Assembly (NCBI RefSeq): GCF_002920535.1
Contig: NZ_PQSS01000013.1
Coordinates: 79,975-143,974 of the forward strand
Length of the DNA: 64,000 bases
Reading direction: 5' to 3'
From: Streptomyces sp. Ru71
GTDB taxonomy: Bacteria > Actinomycetota > Actinomycetes > Streptomycetales > Streptomycetaceae
Position numbers and translations under genes: made by a program. Below the pieces are notes generated by a model, which saw only the letters and a list, made by a program, of their open reading frames with translations, was not told where the DNA came from and did no database searches. Shown in pieces: positions 52,483 to 62,006 of this stretch. Positions within the stretch are counted from its first letter, which is position 1; each line of letters opens with the position of its first letter.

Positions 52483-53748
52483 ATGACCAGCCTGTCCCCG
52501 CACCTGCGCCAAGCCACCCCCGTCACCGTCGAACGCGGCGAGGGCGTCCACCTCTACGGAACCGACGGCCGCCGCTTCCTGGACTTCACCGCCGGCATCG
52601 GCGTCACCAGCACCGGCCACTGCCACCCGCGCGTGGTAGCCGCCGCGCAGGAGCAGATCGGCAAGCTGATCCACGGCCAGTACACGACCGTGATGCACCA
52701 GCCGCTGCAGCAGCTCGTCGAGCGGCTCGGGGACGTGCTGCCCGCAGGCCTGGACAGCCTGTTCTTCTCCAACTCCGGCAGCGAGGCGGTTGAGGCGGCG
52801 CTGCGCCTGGCCCGGCAGGCCACCGGCCGCCCCAACATCGTCGTCTTCCACGGCGGCTTCCACGGACGTACCGTCGCGGCCGCCTCCATGACCACGTCCG
52901 GCACTAAGTTCCGCACCGGCTTCTCCCCGCTGATGGGAGGCGTCGCCGTGGCCCCGTTCCCCACGGCCTTCCGCTACGGCTGGGACCAGGAGACCGCGAC
53001 GCGCTTCGCGCTCAGCGAGCTCGACTACCTCCTGCAGACCGTCACCGCACCGCAGGAGACGGCGGCGTTCGTGGTCGAGCCTGTGCTCGGTGAGGGCGGC
53101 TACATCCCGGCCGACCCCGCTTTCCTGCGCGGGCTGCGCGAGCGCGCCGACCGTCACGGCATCGTGCTCGTGCTGGATGAGATCCAGACCGGATTCGGCC
53201 GCACCGGCCGCTTCTGGGGCCACGACCACGCCGAGGACGTCCGCCCCGACATCATCACCATCGCCAAGGGACTGGCCAGCGGCTTCCCGCTGTCCGGGAT
53301 CGCCGCCTCCCGAGAGCTGATGAGCAAGGCCTACCCCGGCTCCCAGGGCGGCACCTACGGCGGCAACGCCGTGGCCTGCGCCGCCGCCGTCGCCACCCTC
53401 GACGTGATCCGCGACGAGAAACTGGTGGAGAACGCCGACGCCATGGGACAGAGGCTGCGCGCCGGCCTGGAGGACGTCGCCCGCACCACGCCGGGCATCG
53501 CCGACGTCCGCGGCCTTGGCCTGATGCTCGCCAACGAGTTCGTCACCGCCGACGGCGACCCCGACCCGGCCACCGCCGCCCGGGTCCAGCAGGCCGCCGC
53601 CGCGGAGGGGCTGCTGCTGTTGCTGTGCGGCCCGTGGAACAACGTCGTGCGCATGATCCCGGCGCTGGTTATCGACGAGACCGCCGTCGACGAGGGACTC
53701 ACCGCCTGGAGGACGGCCGTCGACAAGGGCACGGCCGCAACGTCATGA
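52483..53748 (+). CDS. class III PLP aminotransferase (GABA aminotransferase-like)
   Basis: A 421-residue enzyme, ATG 52483. Signature features are the phosphate-binding FFSNSGSEAVEAALRLAR, Asp-Glu in LVLDEIQTGFGRTG (~232), and the Schiff-base Lys at ~262 in IITIAKGLASGFPLSG. SQGGTYGGNAVACAAAVATL is the conserved dimer loop. This is the 4-aminobutyrate/ornithine aminotransferase group, moving an omega-amino group to 2-oxoglutarate or pyruvate and giving a semialdehyde, which fits the semialdehyde dehydrogenase two genes downstream. Its stop overlaps the next start (ATGA). Confidence 0.85.
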   Translation: MTSLSPHLRQATPVTVERGEGVHLYGTDGRRFLDFTAGIGVTSTGHCHPRVVAAAQEQIGKLIHGQYTTVMHQPLQQLVERLGDVLPAGLDSLFFSNSGSEAVEAALRLARQATGRPNIVVFHGGFHGRTVAAASMTTSGTKFRTGFSPLMGGVAVAPFPTAFRYGWDQETATRFALSELDYLLQTVTAPQETAAFVVEPVLGEGGYIPADPAFLRGLRERADRHGIVLVLDEIQTGFGRTGRFWGHDHAEDVRPDIITIAKGLASGFPLSGIAASRELMSKAYPGSQGGTYGGNAVACAAAVATLDVIRDEKLVENADAMGQRLRAGLEDVARTTPGIADVRGLGLMLANEFVTADGDPDPATAARVQQAAAAEGLLLLLCGPWNNVVRMIPALVIDETAVDEGLTAWRTAVDKGTAATS

Positions 53749-56615
53749 CCAGCACCGCCCCCGCTCCGATCACTGCCGAGGGCCTCGTGGAGGCCCTGCG
53801 CCGCGAGGTGCCGTCCCTGAGGGTCGACACCTCCGGCGGACGGCGTGCCCAGTACGCCTACGACGCGTCCAACTATCGGGTGCCGCCGCTGGCCGTGGCG
53901 TTCCCCGCCGGCGCCGACGAGGTTGCCGGCGCACACCGGGTCTGCCACCGGCTCGGCGTGCCGGTCACCTCCCGCGGCGCGGGCACCAGCATGGCCGGTA
54001 ATGCCATCGGTGCCGGCCTCGTGCTGGACCTGTCCCGTCACATGCGGCGCGTCCTGGACATCGACGCGACCGCACAGACTGGGCGCGTCGAGGCCGGCAT
54101 CGTCCTGGACGATCTTCAGGAGGCCGCCGCGCCGTTCGGCCTCGTCTTCGGCCCGGATCCGTCCTCGCACAGCCGCTGCACCATCGGCGGCATGATCGGC
54201 AATGACGCGTGCGGCAACCATTCCGTGCGCTACGGCCGCACTGGCGAGCACCTTCTCGCTCTCGACCTGGTCCTGGCCGACGGCACCCGCGCCGTCGCCG
54301 ACCGCGACGGGCTGCGCGCCGTGGACGAGGCGGGCCGGGAGCGGGTGGCGGAACTGACCGCAGCCCTGCGCGGCATCGTCGACACCCATCTGGCGGAGAT
54401 CCGCCTGACCCTCGGCCGCATCCCCCGCCAGGTATCCGGATACCAGCTGCAGCATCTGCTGCCCGAGAACGGCTTCGACGTCGTCCGCGCCCTCGCCGGC
54501 ACCGAGGGCACCTGCGCCACGGTGGTGTCCGCCACCGTGCGGCTGATGCCCAAGCCGCCGGCCGCGCTCCTGGTCGCACTGGGCTACGACGATGTCGTCG
54601 ACGCGGCCGAGGACGTGCCGCTGATCCTCAAGTTCTCCCCCGCCGCGGTGGAGGGCCTGGACGAGGCGATCGTGGCCACCATGCGCCACCGCCGGGGCGA
54701 TTCCTCGGTGAGCGGACTGCCCCAAGGGCGGGCCTGGCTGTACGTCGATCTCGACGGTGAGGACCCGCAGCAGGTGGCAGCGGAGGCCGAGCGCCTCCTG
54801 GACGAGCTGAAGGCGGCGGGCCGGATGGTCTCCGGCCGCCTGATCACCGACCGCTCCGAGCGGGCCTCGCTGTGGCGGGTCCGCGAGGACGGCGCAGGGC
54901 TGGCCGCCCGGCTGACCGACGGCAGCGCGTCGTGGCCCGGCTGGGAAGACGCGGCGGTCGCCCCCGACCAGCTGGCCGCCTACCTGCGCGACTTCCGCGC
55001 TCTCATGGCCCAGCACCGACTCACCGGGGTGCTCTACGGACACTTCGGCGCGGGATGCGTCCACGTGCGGCTCGACTTCCACCCCGACACCGAGGACGGC
55101 CGCGCCGTCATGAGGGCCTTCCTCACCGACGCCGCCCGCCTCGTCGTACGCCACGGAGGCACCCTCTCCGGCGAGCACGGCGACGGCCGGGCTCGCAGCG
55201 AACTGCTGTCGGTGATGTACGACCGACCGATCCTGGACGCCTTCGCCGCGTTCAAGCACGCCTGGGACCCCGAGGGACTGCTCAACCCGGGCATCCTCGT
55301 CGATCCCCGCCCCCTGGACGCGGACCTCGCTTTGAACACGGGCCGCAGCGCTGCACGGTCCACGGTGTTCGCCCTGCTGGAGGACCCGGACGGCATCACC
55401 GCGGCGGCCAACCGCTGTGTGGGCGTGGGGCGTTGCCGCAGCCACACCGGCGGCGTCATGTGCCCCAGCTACCGGGCCACCGGCGACGAACAGCACTCCA
55501 CCCGCGGCCGTGCCCGGACCCTGCAGGAGATGCTGCGCGGCGCCCTGCCCGGCGGCTGGCGCTCCCGCGAAACCCGCGAGGCGCTCGACCTGTGCCTGTC
55601 GTGCAAGGCATGCTCCAGCGACTGCCCGGTCGGCGTCGACATGGCGACCTACAAGTCCGAGTTCCTGCACCACCACTACAAGGGGCGGCTGCGCCCGCTG
55701 TCGCACTACTCGCTGGGCTGGCTGCCGCTGTGGACGGCACTCGCCGGGCGCATGCCGAAGCTGGTCAACGCGGTGATGGACAGCCGCCTCGGCCCCTGGA
55801 TCGCCCGCCTGGGCGGGGTCACCACGAAGCGGAGCCTTCCCGCCTTCCACGGACGGCGGGCATGGCAGCAGGGTCTGGCCGAGCCGGTCGAGAACTGCCC
55901 TTCGGGCGTACTCCTGGTGGACTCCTTCACCAAGGCGTTCCGTCCCGAGCTGGCAGGGGCTGCCTCTCGCGTCCTGGCCGAGGCGGGACTGCCCACTCGG
56001 GCCCGCGGTGACGTGTGCTGCGGCCTGACCTGGATCACGACCGGCCAGCTCGGCATAGCCCGCCGCGTGCTGGAGCGCACCGCCGTTGCGCTCGACGCGT
56101 CCGAGGGACCCATTGTGGTCACGGAACCCAGCTGCGCCGCCGCCCTCGCCAAGGACCTGCCGGAACTGGTCGACACCGAGGCGGCACGTCGAGTTGCCGC
56201 GCGAGTGCGGACCTTTACCGGGGCGCTCGCCGAGCGAGCGGCCGCAGGCTGGCGCCCCGAGCGCGTGCCCGACGAGGTGGTCCTGCAGACCCACTGCCAC
56301 CAGTACGCCGTCTTCGGCGCCGGACAGCAGCGGGAGCTGTTGCGCGACCTCGGCATCCAGAAGATCACCGAAGCCACCGGATGCTGCGGCGTGGCCGGCA
56401 ACTTCGGCTTCGAACACGATCACTACGACGTGTCGATGGCCGTCGCCGACCAGGCACTGCGTCCCCGGCTGGAGGCCGCCGACCCCGGCACGCCAGTCCT
56501 GGCCGACGGGTTCAGCTGCCAGATGCAGATCAAGCATCTCGTCAACGACGACGGCCCCGGCGCCACCCACCTGGCACAGCTCCTGGACAACCCCTCATCC
56601 CTTTCCGATTCCTGA
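53745..56615 (+). CDS. FAD-linked and Fe-S-containing 2-hydroxyacid dehydrogenase
   Basis: A 956-residue fusion, coupled by ATGA to the aminotransferase. The N-terminal half is a VAO-type FAD domain (VPVTSRGAGTSMAGNAIGAG, PDPSSHSRCTIGGMIGNDAC) with the substrate cap containing EHGDGRARSELL. A ferredoxin-like region follows with CVGVGRCRSHTGGVMCPSYR and LDLCLSCKACSSDCPVGVDM, then two CCG domains (DVCCGLTW; TGCCGVAGNFGFEHDHYD). This GlcD+GlcF-like arrangement is that of D-lactate/D-2-hydroxyglutarate dehydrogenases of the YdiJ type, passing electrons to the quinone or another carrier. It would oxidise a D-2-hydroxyacid formed in this pathway. Confidence 0.84.
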   Translation: MTSTAPAPITAEGLVEALRREVPSLRVDTSGGRRAQYAYDASNYRVPPLAVAFPAGADEVAGAHRVCHRLGVPVTSRGAGTSMAGNAIGAGLVLDLSRHMRRVLDIDATAQTGRVEAGIVLDDLQEAAAPFGLVFGPDPSSHSRCTIGGMIGNDACGNHSVRYGRTGEHLLALDLVLADGTRAVADRDGLRAVDEAGRERVAELTAALRGIVDTHLAEIRLTLGRIPRQVSGYQLQHLLPENGFDVVRALAGTEGTCATVVSATVRLMPKPPAALLVALGYDDVVDAAEDVPLILKFSPAAVEGLDEAIVATMRHRRGDSSVSGLPQGRAWLYVDLDGEDPQQVAAEAERLLDELKAAGRMVSGRLITDRSERASLWRVREDGAGLAARLTDGSASWPGWEDAAVAPDQLAAYLRDFRALMAQHRLTGVLYGHFGAGCVHVRLDFHPDTEDGRAVMRAFLTDAARLVVRHGGTLSGEHGDGRARSELLSVMYDRPILDAFAAFKHAWDPEGLLNPGILVDPRPLDADLALNTGRSAARSTVFALLEDPDGITAAANRCVGVGRCRSHTGGVMCPSYRATGDEQHSTRGRARTLQEMLRGALPGGWRSRETREALDLCLSCKACSSDCPVGVDMATYKSEFLHHHYKGRLRPLSHYSLGWLPLWTALAGRMPKLVNAVMDSRLGPWIARLGGVTTKRSLPAFHGRRAWQQGLAEPVENCPSGVLLVDSFTKAFRPELAGAASRVLAEAGLPTRARGDVCCGLTWITTGQLGIARRVLERTAVALDASEGPIVVTEPSCAAALAKDLPELVDTEAARRVAARVRTFTGALAERAAAGWRPERVPDEVVLQTHCHQYAVFGAGQQRELLRDLGIQKITEATGCCGVAGNFGFEHDHYDVSMAVADQALRPRLEAADPGTPVLADGFSCQMQIKHLVNDDGPGATHLAQLLDNPSSLSDS

Positions 56616-56630
56616 GGTTTGGAGAACCAC

Positions 56631-58106
56631 ATGGCAGACACGAAGACGGACGTCATCGCGAACGTTCCCCGGCAGCTGTTCATCGGGGGCCAGTGGGTCC
56701 CGGCGTCCGACGGCCGTACCTTCGGCGTGGAGAACCCCGCCACCGAGACCCAGCTGTGCGAGATTGCCGACGCGGGTGCCGCCGACAGCGCCCGCGCGGT
56801 CGAGGCTGCGGTGGCCGCGCAGGAGTCCTGGGCCCGGACCGCTCCGCGGGCGCGCAGCGAGATCCTGCGCCGAGCCTACGAGCTGATCGTGAAGCGCACC
56901 AACGAGCTGGCGCTGCTGATGACGCTGGAGATGGGCAAGCCGCTCGCCGAGGCACGCGGTGAGGTGGCATACGCTGCCGAGTTCTTCCGCTGGTTCTCCG
57001 AGGAGGCCGTCCGTATCGACGGCGGTATGTCGACCACACCCGACGGGCGCAACCGCATCATGGTGACGCGACAGCCGGTCGGCCCCTGCATGCTGATCAC
57101 CCCGTGGAACTTCCCGCTGGCGATGGGCACCCGCAAGATCGGGCCCGCGGTCGCCGCCGGCTGCACCATGATCCTCAAGCCGGCTCCCCAGACGCCGCTG
57201 TCCAGCCTCGCACTGGCCCGCATCCTGCAGGAGGCAGGGCTGCCCGACGGCGTGCTCAACGTCGTCACCACCACCCGCGCACAGGACGTGGTCGAACCGG
57301 CCCTGCGCGGCGGCCGCATCCGCAAGCTGTCCTTCACCGGCTCCACCGCCGTTGGCCGCCTACTGCTCGCGCAGTGCGCGGACACGGTGGTTCGCACGTC
57401 CATGGAGCTGGGCGGCAACGCGCCCTTCATCGTCTTCGAGGACGCAGACCTCGATGTCGCCGTCGAAGGCGCCATGACGGCCAAGATGCGCAACATGGGC
57501 GAGGCGTGCACGGCAGCGAACCGGCTGTTCGTCCACCGCAGCATCGCCGACGAGTTCGCCGAGCGCCTCGCCTCGCGCATGGCCGCCCTCACCGTCGGCC
57601 CCGGCACCCGCGACGGTGTCCACGTTGGCCCCCTCATTGACGCCGCCAGCAAGCAGAAGGTCGTCTCGCTCGTCGAGGACGCACTCGCCAAGGGCGCCAA
57701 GGTCGTTGCCGCAGGTGTGACGCCGCAGGACACCGGCCACTTCTACCCGCCGACCGTGCTCGCCCAGGTCAGCCCCGACAGCGCCATGCTGACCACCGAG
57801 ATCTTCGGTCCCGTGGCCCCGGTCATCGCCTTCGACGACGAGGACGAGGCCGTACGCCTGGCCAACGACACCGACTGGGGACTTGTCGGCTACGTTTTCA
57901 CCCAGGACCTCGACCGCGCCCTGGACGTCAGCGAGCGCCTGGAGGTAGGCATGGTCGGCCTGAACACCGGCCTGGTCTCCAACCCGGCCGCGCCCTTCGG
58001 CGGTGTCAAGCAGTCCGGCCTGGGCCGCGAAGGCGGACGTGTGGGCATCGAGGAGTTCCTGGAGTACAAGTACATCGCCACTCCTGTGCGGGACCGGTCC
58101 GCGTGA
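56631..58106 (+). CDS. gabD: NAD(P)-dependent succinate-semialdehyde dehydrogenase-like enzyme
   Basis: A 491-residue aldehyde dehydrogenase, ATG 56631 after GGAGAA, 15 bases past the preceding stop. It has the catalytic Asn in LITPWNFPLAMG (~160), the general base Glu in SMELGGNAPFIVF (~259) and the nucleophile Cys in NMGEACTAANRLF (~293). LEMGKPLAEARGEV and SGLGREGGRVGIEEFLEYKY are typical of the GabD group. It would convert the semialdehyde from the class III aminotransferases to the acid; succinate semialdehyde is the best guess, but related semialdehydes are possible. Confidence 0.82.
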   Translation: MADTKTDVIANVPRQLFIGGQWVPASDGRTFGVENPATETQLCEIADAGAADSARAVEAAVAAQESWARTAPRARSEILRRAYELIVKRTNELALLMTLEMGKPLAEARGEVAYAAEFFRWFSEEAVRIDGGMSTTPDGRNRIMVTRQPVGPCMLITPWNFPLAMGTRKIGPAVAAGCTMILKPAPQTPLSSLALARILQEAGLPDGVLNVVTTTRAQDVVEPALRGGRIRKLSFTGSTAVGRLLLAQCADTVVRTSMELGGNAPFIVFEDADLDVAVEGAMTAKMRNMGEACTAANRLFVHRSIADEFAERLASRMAALTVGPGTRDGVHVGPLIDAASKQKVVSLVEDALAKGAKVVAAGVTPQDTGHFYPPTVLAQVSPDSAMLTTEIFGPVAPVIAFDDEDEAVRLANDTDWGLVGYVFTQDLDRALDVSERLEVGMVGLNTGLVSNPAAPFGGVKQSGLGREGGRVGIEEFLEYKYIATPVRDRSA

Positions 58107-58840
58107 TGAGTAGCGTCATGTCTGCCAGCTCCGTCTCGAGGGAACCGCGCAAGGGGGCAGGAGCCGTGTCGCAGCCGGGACTCGACGAACTCACCCCGGT
58201 CAACCTGCAGAGCACTCCCGCCCTCATCGCCGACCGGCTGCGGGAGAAGATCGTCGCCGGCGCCTTCGCGCCGGGCAGCAGGATGATCGAGCCGCAGCTT
58301 GCGACGCGCCTGGGCGTCAGCCGTGGCCCGGTGCGGGAGGCACTCCAGCGGCTGGTGCAAGAAGGGCTGCTGACCAACATCCCGAACCGGGGCGTGTTCG
58401 TCGTCGAACTGGACGCCGCCGACATCAAGGACATCTACACCGCCCGGCGCGCGATCGAACGCGAGGCGGCCACCCAGCTGCACCGCAGCAAGACCCAGGC
58501 CCACCTGGACCGCCTCGCGACCGTGGTCGAGGAGATGCGTTCCTCGGCGGGCCGTGGCGACAGCCGTCTCGTCGCCGAGATGGACCTGGCCTTCCACAGC
58601 GCTCTCGTCGAGGCCGCCGAGAGCCCGCGGCTCAGCAGGATGTTCACCACCCTGCTTGCCGAGACCCGCATCTGCCTGGCCAGCCTCATGGACTTCTACC
58701 CGGAGCCGGACCTGCTCGTCGCCGAGCACCAGCAGCTCCTCGCCCTGCTCCAGGGCGAAGACGAACAGGCCCTGCTGGACGCCGTCAACGCCCACCTGGA
58801 TTCGGCCGTGCGCGACCTGACCCGCGCCGGCCAGAACTGA
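58106..58840 (+). CDS. GntR family regulator, FCD subfamily
   Basis: A 244-residue regulator whose ATG shares a base with the dehydrogenase stop (TGATG). A ~35-residue N-terminal extension precedes the winged helix: LREKIVAGAFAPGSRMIEPQ, then LATRLGVSRGPVREALQRLV. In the FCD domain the metal ligands are in EMDLAFHSALVEAAES, AEHQQLLALL and NAHLDSAVRDL. Close similarity of this domain to that of the regulator at 46887 suggests related effectors. Its place within the operon points to feedback control of the degradation genes. Confidence 0.85.
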   Translation: MSSVMSASSVSREPRKGAGAVSQPGLDELTPVNLQSTPALIADRLREKIVAGAFAPGSRMIEPQLATRLGVSRGPVREALQRLVQEGLLTNIPNRGVFVVELDAADIKDIYTARRAIEREAATQLHRSKTQAHLDRLATVVEEMRSSAGRGDSRLVAEMDLAFHSALVEAAESPRLSRMFTTLLAETRICLASLMDFYPEPDLLVAEHQQLLALLQGEDEQALLDAVNAHLDSAVRDLTRAGQN

Positions 58841-58891
58841 CGTCACCACCCGCTCCGCGTGTGCCCGCCCATACCCTTGGAGAGATCCCGC

Positions 58892-60280
58892 ATGCCCTCC
58901 ACCACCCTCAATGCTGCCCAGCTGCAGACAGCAGCCCGCGACCACCTCCTCCTGCACTTCGGTCAGCACGCCAACCTGCGCCACGGCCAGGACGTCTTCC
59001 TGCCCGAACGCGGCGAAGGCGTCTACCTCCACGACGCGACCGGGAAGCGCTACATCGACGGCCTGTCTGCCCTGTTCTGCGCCCAGCTCGGCTACTCCTA
59101 CGGCCCCGAGTTCGCCAAGACGGCGGAACGACAGCTCAGCCGCCTGCCCTTCAGCACCCTGTGGAACACCGCGCACCCCGCTGCCATCGAGCTGGCCGAG
59201 CGCCTCGCAGCCCTTGCCCCCCACGGCATCAACCGCGCCTTCTTCACTTCCGGCGGCTCGGAGTCTGTGGAGTCCGCATGGAAGCTCGCCCGCATGTACC
59301 ACCTGGCCCAGGGACAGCCCCAGCGCACCAAGGCCGTCGCCCGCCGCACCGCGTACCACGGCCTGACCATGGGGGCCCTCGCGCTGACGGGCATCCCTGC
59401 TCTCAAGGAGCCCTTCGGCACACCCGCCTTCGAGGTGACCCACGCCCCCAACACCAACCGCTACCGCACTACCGATATCGACGAGGACACCTTTACCTTG
59501 CGGCTGCTCGCTGAGACCGAGGCAGCCGTGCTGGAGGCGGGACCGGACCAGGTGGCGATGCTGATCGCCGAACCCGTGCAGAACGCCGGCGGCTGCTTCA
59601 CGCCTCCGGATGGCTACTGGGCGGGGCTCCGGGCGATGGCGGACCGGTACGGCTTCCTGCTGGTCGCGGACGAAGTCATCACCGGCTTCGGCCGCATCGG
59701 TGAGTACTTCGCTGTGTCCAAGTACGGCGCCGTCCCCGACATGATCACCACAGCGAAGGGCCTCACCTCGTCCTACGCCACACTCGGCGCCGTCCTGGTC
59801 TCAGACAAGGTGGCCGAGCCTTTCTACGACGACGGCGTGACCCTTCTGCACGGGCTCACCTTCGCCGGACACCCCGTCGCCGCCGCCACCGCCCTGACTA
59901 ACCTTGACATCTTCGAGCGGGACGGCGTTCTCGACAACGTACGGACCCTGACCGGCCACCTCCACAAGCGACTCTCGGAGCTGACCGAACTGGACATCGT
60001 CGGCGACGTACGCGGCGACGGCTTCTTCTGGGCCATGGAACTGGTCGACGGACCGGACGGCTGCCGGTTCGACATCGACCGCAAGAACAATCTGGTCAAG
60101 AAGTTCCTCCCCGCCCGCCTGCGCGATCTCGGACTCCTTTCCCGCGCGGACGACCGCGGCGACCCGGTCGTGCAGATCGCACCGCCGCTGGTCGCCACAC
60201 AGGAGGAACTCGACCGCATCGTCAACCTGCTGGGCCAGGCCCTGGCGGACGCAGACCGCCACTTCCTGCACAACCGCTGA
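58892..60280 (+). CDS. class III PLP aminotransferase (aspartate aminotransferase family)
   Basis: A 462-residue enzyme, ATG 58892 after GGAGAG. It shows AFFTSGGSESVESAWKLAR, Asp ~260 in LLVADEVITGFGRIG and the Schiff-base Lys ~289 in MITTAKGLTSSYATLG. LPERGEGVYLHDATGKRYID and LPFSTLWNTAHPAAIELAER match the omega-amino acid:pyruvate / putrescine-type transaminases. It is only distantly similar to the aminotransferase at 52483, so the operon has two transaminases with different substrates. It follows the GntR gene by 51 bases. Confidence 0.85.
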   Translation: MPSTTLNAAQLQTAARDHLLLHFGQHANLRHGQDVFLPERGEGVYLHDATGKRYIDGLSALFCAQLGYSYGPEFAKTAERQLSRLPFSTLWNTAHPAAIELAERLAALAPHGINRAFFTSGGSESVESAWKLARMYHLAQGQPQRTKAVARRTAYHGLTMGALALTGIPALKEPFGTPAFEVTHAPNTNRYRTTDIDEDTFTLRLLAETEAAVLEAGPDQVAMLIAEPVQNAGGCFTPPDGYWAGLRAMADRYGFLLVADEVITGFGRIGEYFAVSKYGAVPDMITTAKGLTSSYATLGAVLVSDKVAEPFYDDGVTLLHGLTFAGHPVAAATALTNLDIFERDGVLDNVRTLTGHLHKRLSELTELDIVGDVRGDGFFWAMELVDGPDGCRFDIDRKNNLVKKFLPARLRDLGLLSRADDRGDPVVQIAPPLVATQEELDRIVNLLGQALADADRHFLHNR

Positions 60281-60301
60281 CTGCCCTTCAAGGATCAGGA
60301 C

Positions 60302-60685
60302 ATGCCGAACACCAACACCACCGCACCGGCCACCACCCAGCCCCCCGCCAAACCCCAAGCAGCCCCCGACCAGTTCTTCGCAGTCGATATCCGCGTGGGC
60401 CGTATCACGGACGTCGAGGCGTTCCCGGAAGCCCGCCGTCCCGCCTGGAAACTCACCGTCGACTTCGGCTCTGAGATCGGCGCCCTGCGTACGAGTGCAC
60501 AGGTCACCAACTACAGCCGTGACGAACTCCTTGAGCGTCTCGTTGTCGGCGCGGTCAACCTCGGCTCTAAGCGCATCGCCGGCTTCAAGAGCGAGTTCCT
60601 GGTCCTCGGCGCCCAGGACGGGGACGGCACGATCCACCTGCTGGACCCCGGGACCGGCGTAAGCCCGGGCGACGTCATCTGCTGA
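60302..60685 (+). CDS. CsaA-like tRNA-binding (OB-fold) protein
   Basis: A 127-residue protein, 21 bases after the aminotransferase. A disordered Pro/Thr/Ala-rich N-terminus of ~23 residues leads into a complete EMAP-II/tRNA-binding OB fold: FFAVDIRVGRITDVEAFPEA, WKLTVDFGSEIGALRTSAQV, LLERLVVGAVNLGSKRIAG and FKSEFLVLGAQD. CsaA proteins bind tRNA or unfolded proteins and act as chaperones or export helpers. They are often found at the ends of amino-acid utilisation operons, as here; the link to catabolism is unclear. Confidence 0.82.
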   Translation: MPNTNTTAPATTQPPAKPQAAPDQFFAVDIRVGRITDVEAFPEARRPAWKLTVDFGSEIGALRTSAQVTNYSRDELLERLVVGAVNLGSKRIAGFKSEFLVLGAQDGDGTIHLLDPGTGVSPGDVIC

Positions 60686-61321
60686 CATCGACGCGACCAC
60701 AAACCGGCCGCCCTCAGGACTCTCACTGGCACCTGTAGCTGTGGTCGGCTGTCGAACAGCGCTGGAAGCAGCTTCTTCCTGGCACTCTAAGAAGGACGGG
60801 ACGGCCCCGAAAAGCGCCTTTGGCATGGAGCCGAAGCGCTACTAGGGGCGGTTCCTGGAACCGCCGGGGTTCAACGGGCCCTCATCCTTCTACGGCCTCG
60901 GGATTGGTGAGTCGCATCCGCGGTTGACGCAGAGTGACGGCCGTGCGGAATCGCGACAGCTCAATCTGCGAGCTCAGCAGACGGGGCCGTTGCCAGTATG
61001 GCATCCCCCTCATACTCGCCTTACAGTTGCGTGTTCGAACCGGTGGGCCATCGACCAGTCCGGCAGGCGAATCAAAGCGCCTGCCGCGCCAGATGGCGGC
61101 AGGACGATCAGTCGGGTTCACTCATGAGACCTGTTCTCGGCTCGTGTGGCTGAGCCGCCGTGCTCGAAGCCTGTCACGTTGGCGATGACTGTCCACGCAG
61201 GCCCGGAACCCAAGCGGCCAGCTCGGCGTGCCGCCCGGCCTCGCTCGGCCGTTCGCATATCGGTGATCCTTTCTGTCTGCGCGCGTGTCCCGGCCGTTAG
61301 CTCCTACTGTCGGTTCGATCA
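60686..61321. other. 636-bp region with decayed coding traces
   Basis: No intact gene. On the plus strand a frame reads KDGTAPKSAFGMEPKRY, TAG (60843-60845), then GRFLEPPGFNGPSSFYGLG, which looks like a lost gene of a family I do not recognise, again with an amber codon where Trp would fit. Confidence 0.35.
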
Positions 61322-61918
61322 GTGGCAGCGAACAAGGGTGGTGGGGGAGGCGTGCGGGGGAGGAAGGCATGGTTGGAGGCGCTTCGGGTGCTGCGCGAGC
61401 TGGAGCGGGACCGTGAGCACGGCTGGGTGCCGGCGAGCAGTCTGGCTTCAGCCGAGCAGCGGGCGGTGGATGCTGCGGCGGGCCGGGGCCTGGTGGAGCT
61501 GGCCGACCGGGAGATGCGTGCGGAGCTGTCCGTGTACGAGGGGCGGCCGATTCTTTGGGCGGCCCGGCTCAGTGCCCACGGTCACGACGTTCTCACCTAC
61601 ATCGATGCCAGCCCGGCGCCCGCGCACCAGCAGCAGGGTGCGGAAGGGGAGCGGCTGGTCGAGCTGTACCGGCAGGAGATGGAGGCCTTGCGCCTGTACG
61701 TGCATATCGGTGAGCGGATGCGAGTCCCGCCGGCCGAGGGTTTGGCGCAGAGGGTGCGCGCCGCGCGCCAGCTGGGTAACCGCTGGTCGCTGTGGCTGAC
61801 CGAAGAGCAGGTGGAGTCTGTGGCCTACGTCTTCTACCTTCGCTCGATGGGCGGTTCTGTCGCGGAGGCGAACCGGTTCGTTCGTGAGTACGGCGTCGCC
61901 TTCCTTACGGATGAGTAG
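61322..61918 (+). CDS. DUF6417-like hypothetical protein
   Basis: A soluble 188-198-residue protein. The start is unclear: GTG 61322 or GTG 61352, the latter with GGGGGAGG very close. The first half is helical and winged-helix-like (ALRVLRELERDREHGWVPAS, GRGLVELADREMRAELSVYE). The second half has QEMEALRLYVHIGERMRVPP and SLWLTEEQVESVAYVFYLRS, segments typical of the Streptomyces DUF6417 family. The layout suggests a DNA-binding protein, but this is not established. Confidence 0.6.
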   Translation: MAANKGGGGGVRGRKAWLEALRVLRELERDREHGWVPASSLASAEQRAVDAAAGRGLVELADREMRAELSVYEGRPILWAARLSAHGHDVLTYIDASPAPAHQQQGAEGERLVELYRQEMEALRLYVHIGERMRVPPAEGLAQRVRAARQLGNRWSLWLTEEQVESVAYVFYLRSMGGSVAEANRFVREYGVAFLTDE

Positions 61919-62006
61919 CCGCAGCGACTCCTCCCTGTCGTGCTCACACCCGCGCTGGGATGTCCGAAGCCCAGTACCCGCCGCTCCTCTTCACACAGAG
62001 AATCGC

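Noticed and set aside
53355..56570. A 1071-codon minus-strand frame opposite the FAD/Fe-S gene
   Set aside because: The plus strand encodes a complete, motif-bearing 956-residue enzyme in an operon; the minus frame has no motifs and typical antisense composition.
60990..61050. GTTCGAACCGG near 61031 as a poss­ible tRNA end
   Set aside because: No cloverleaf can be formed with the flanking sequence.
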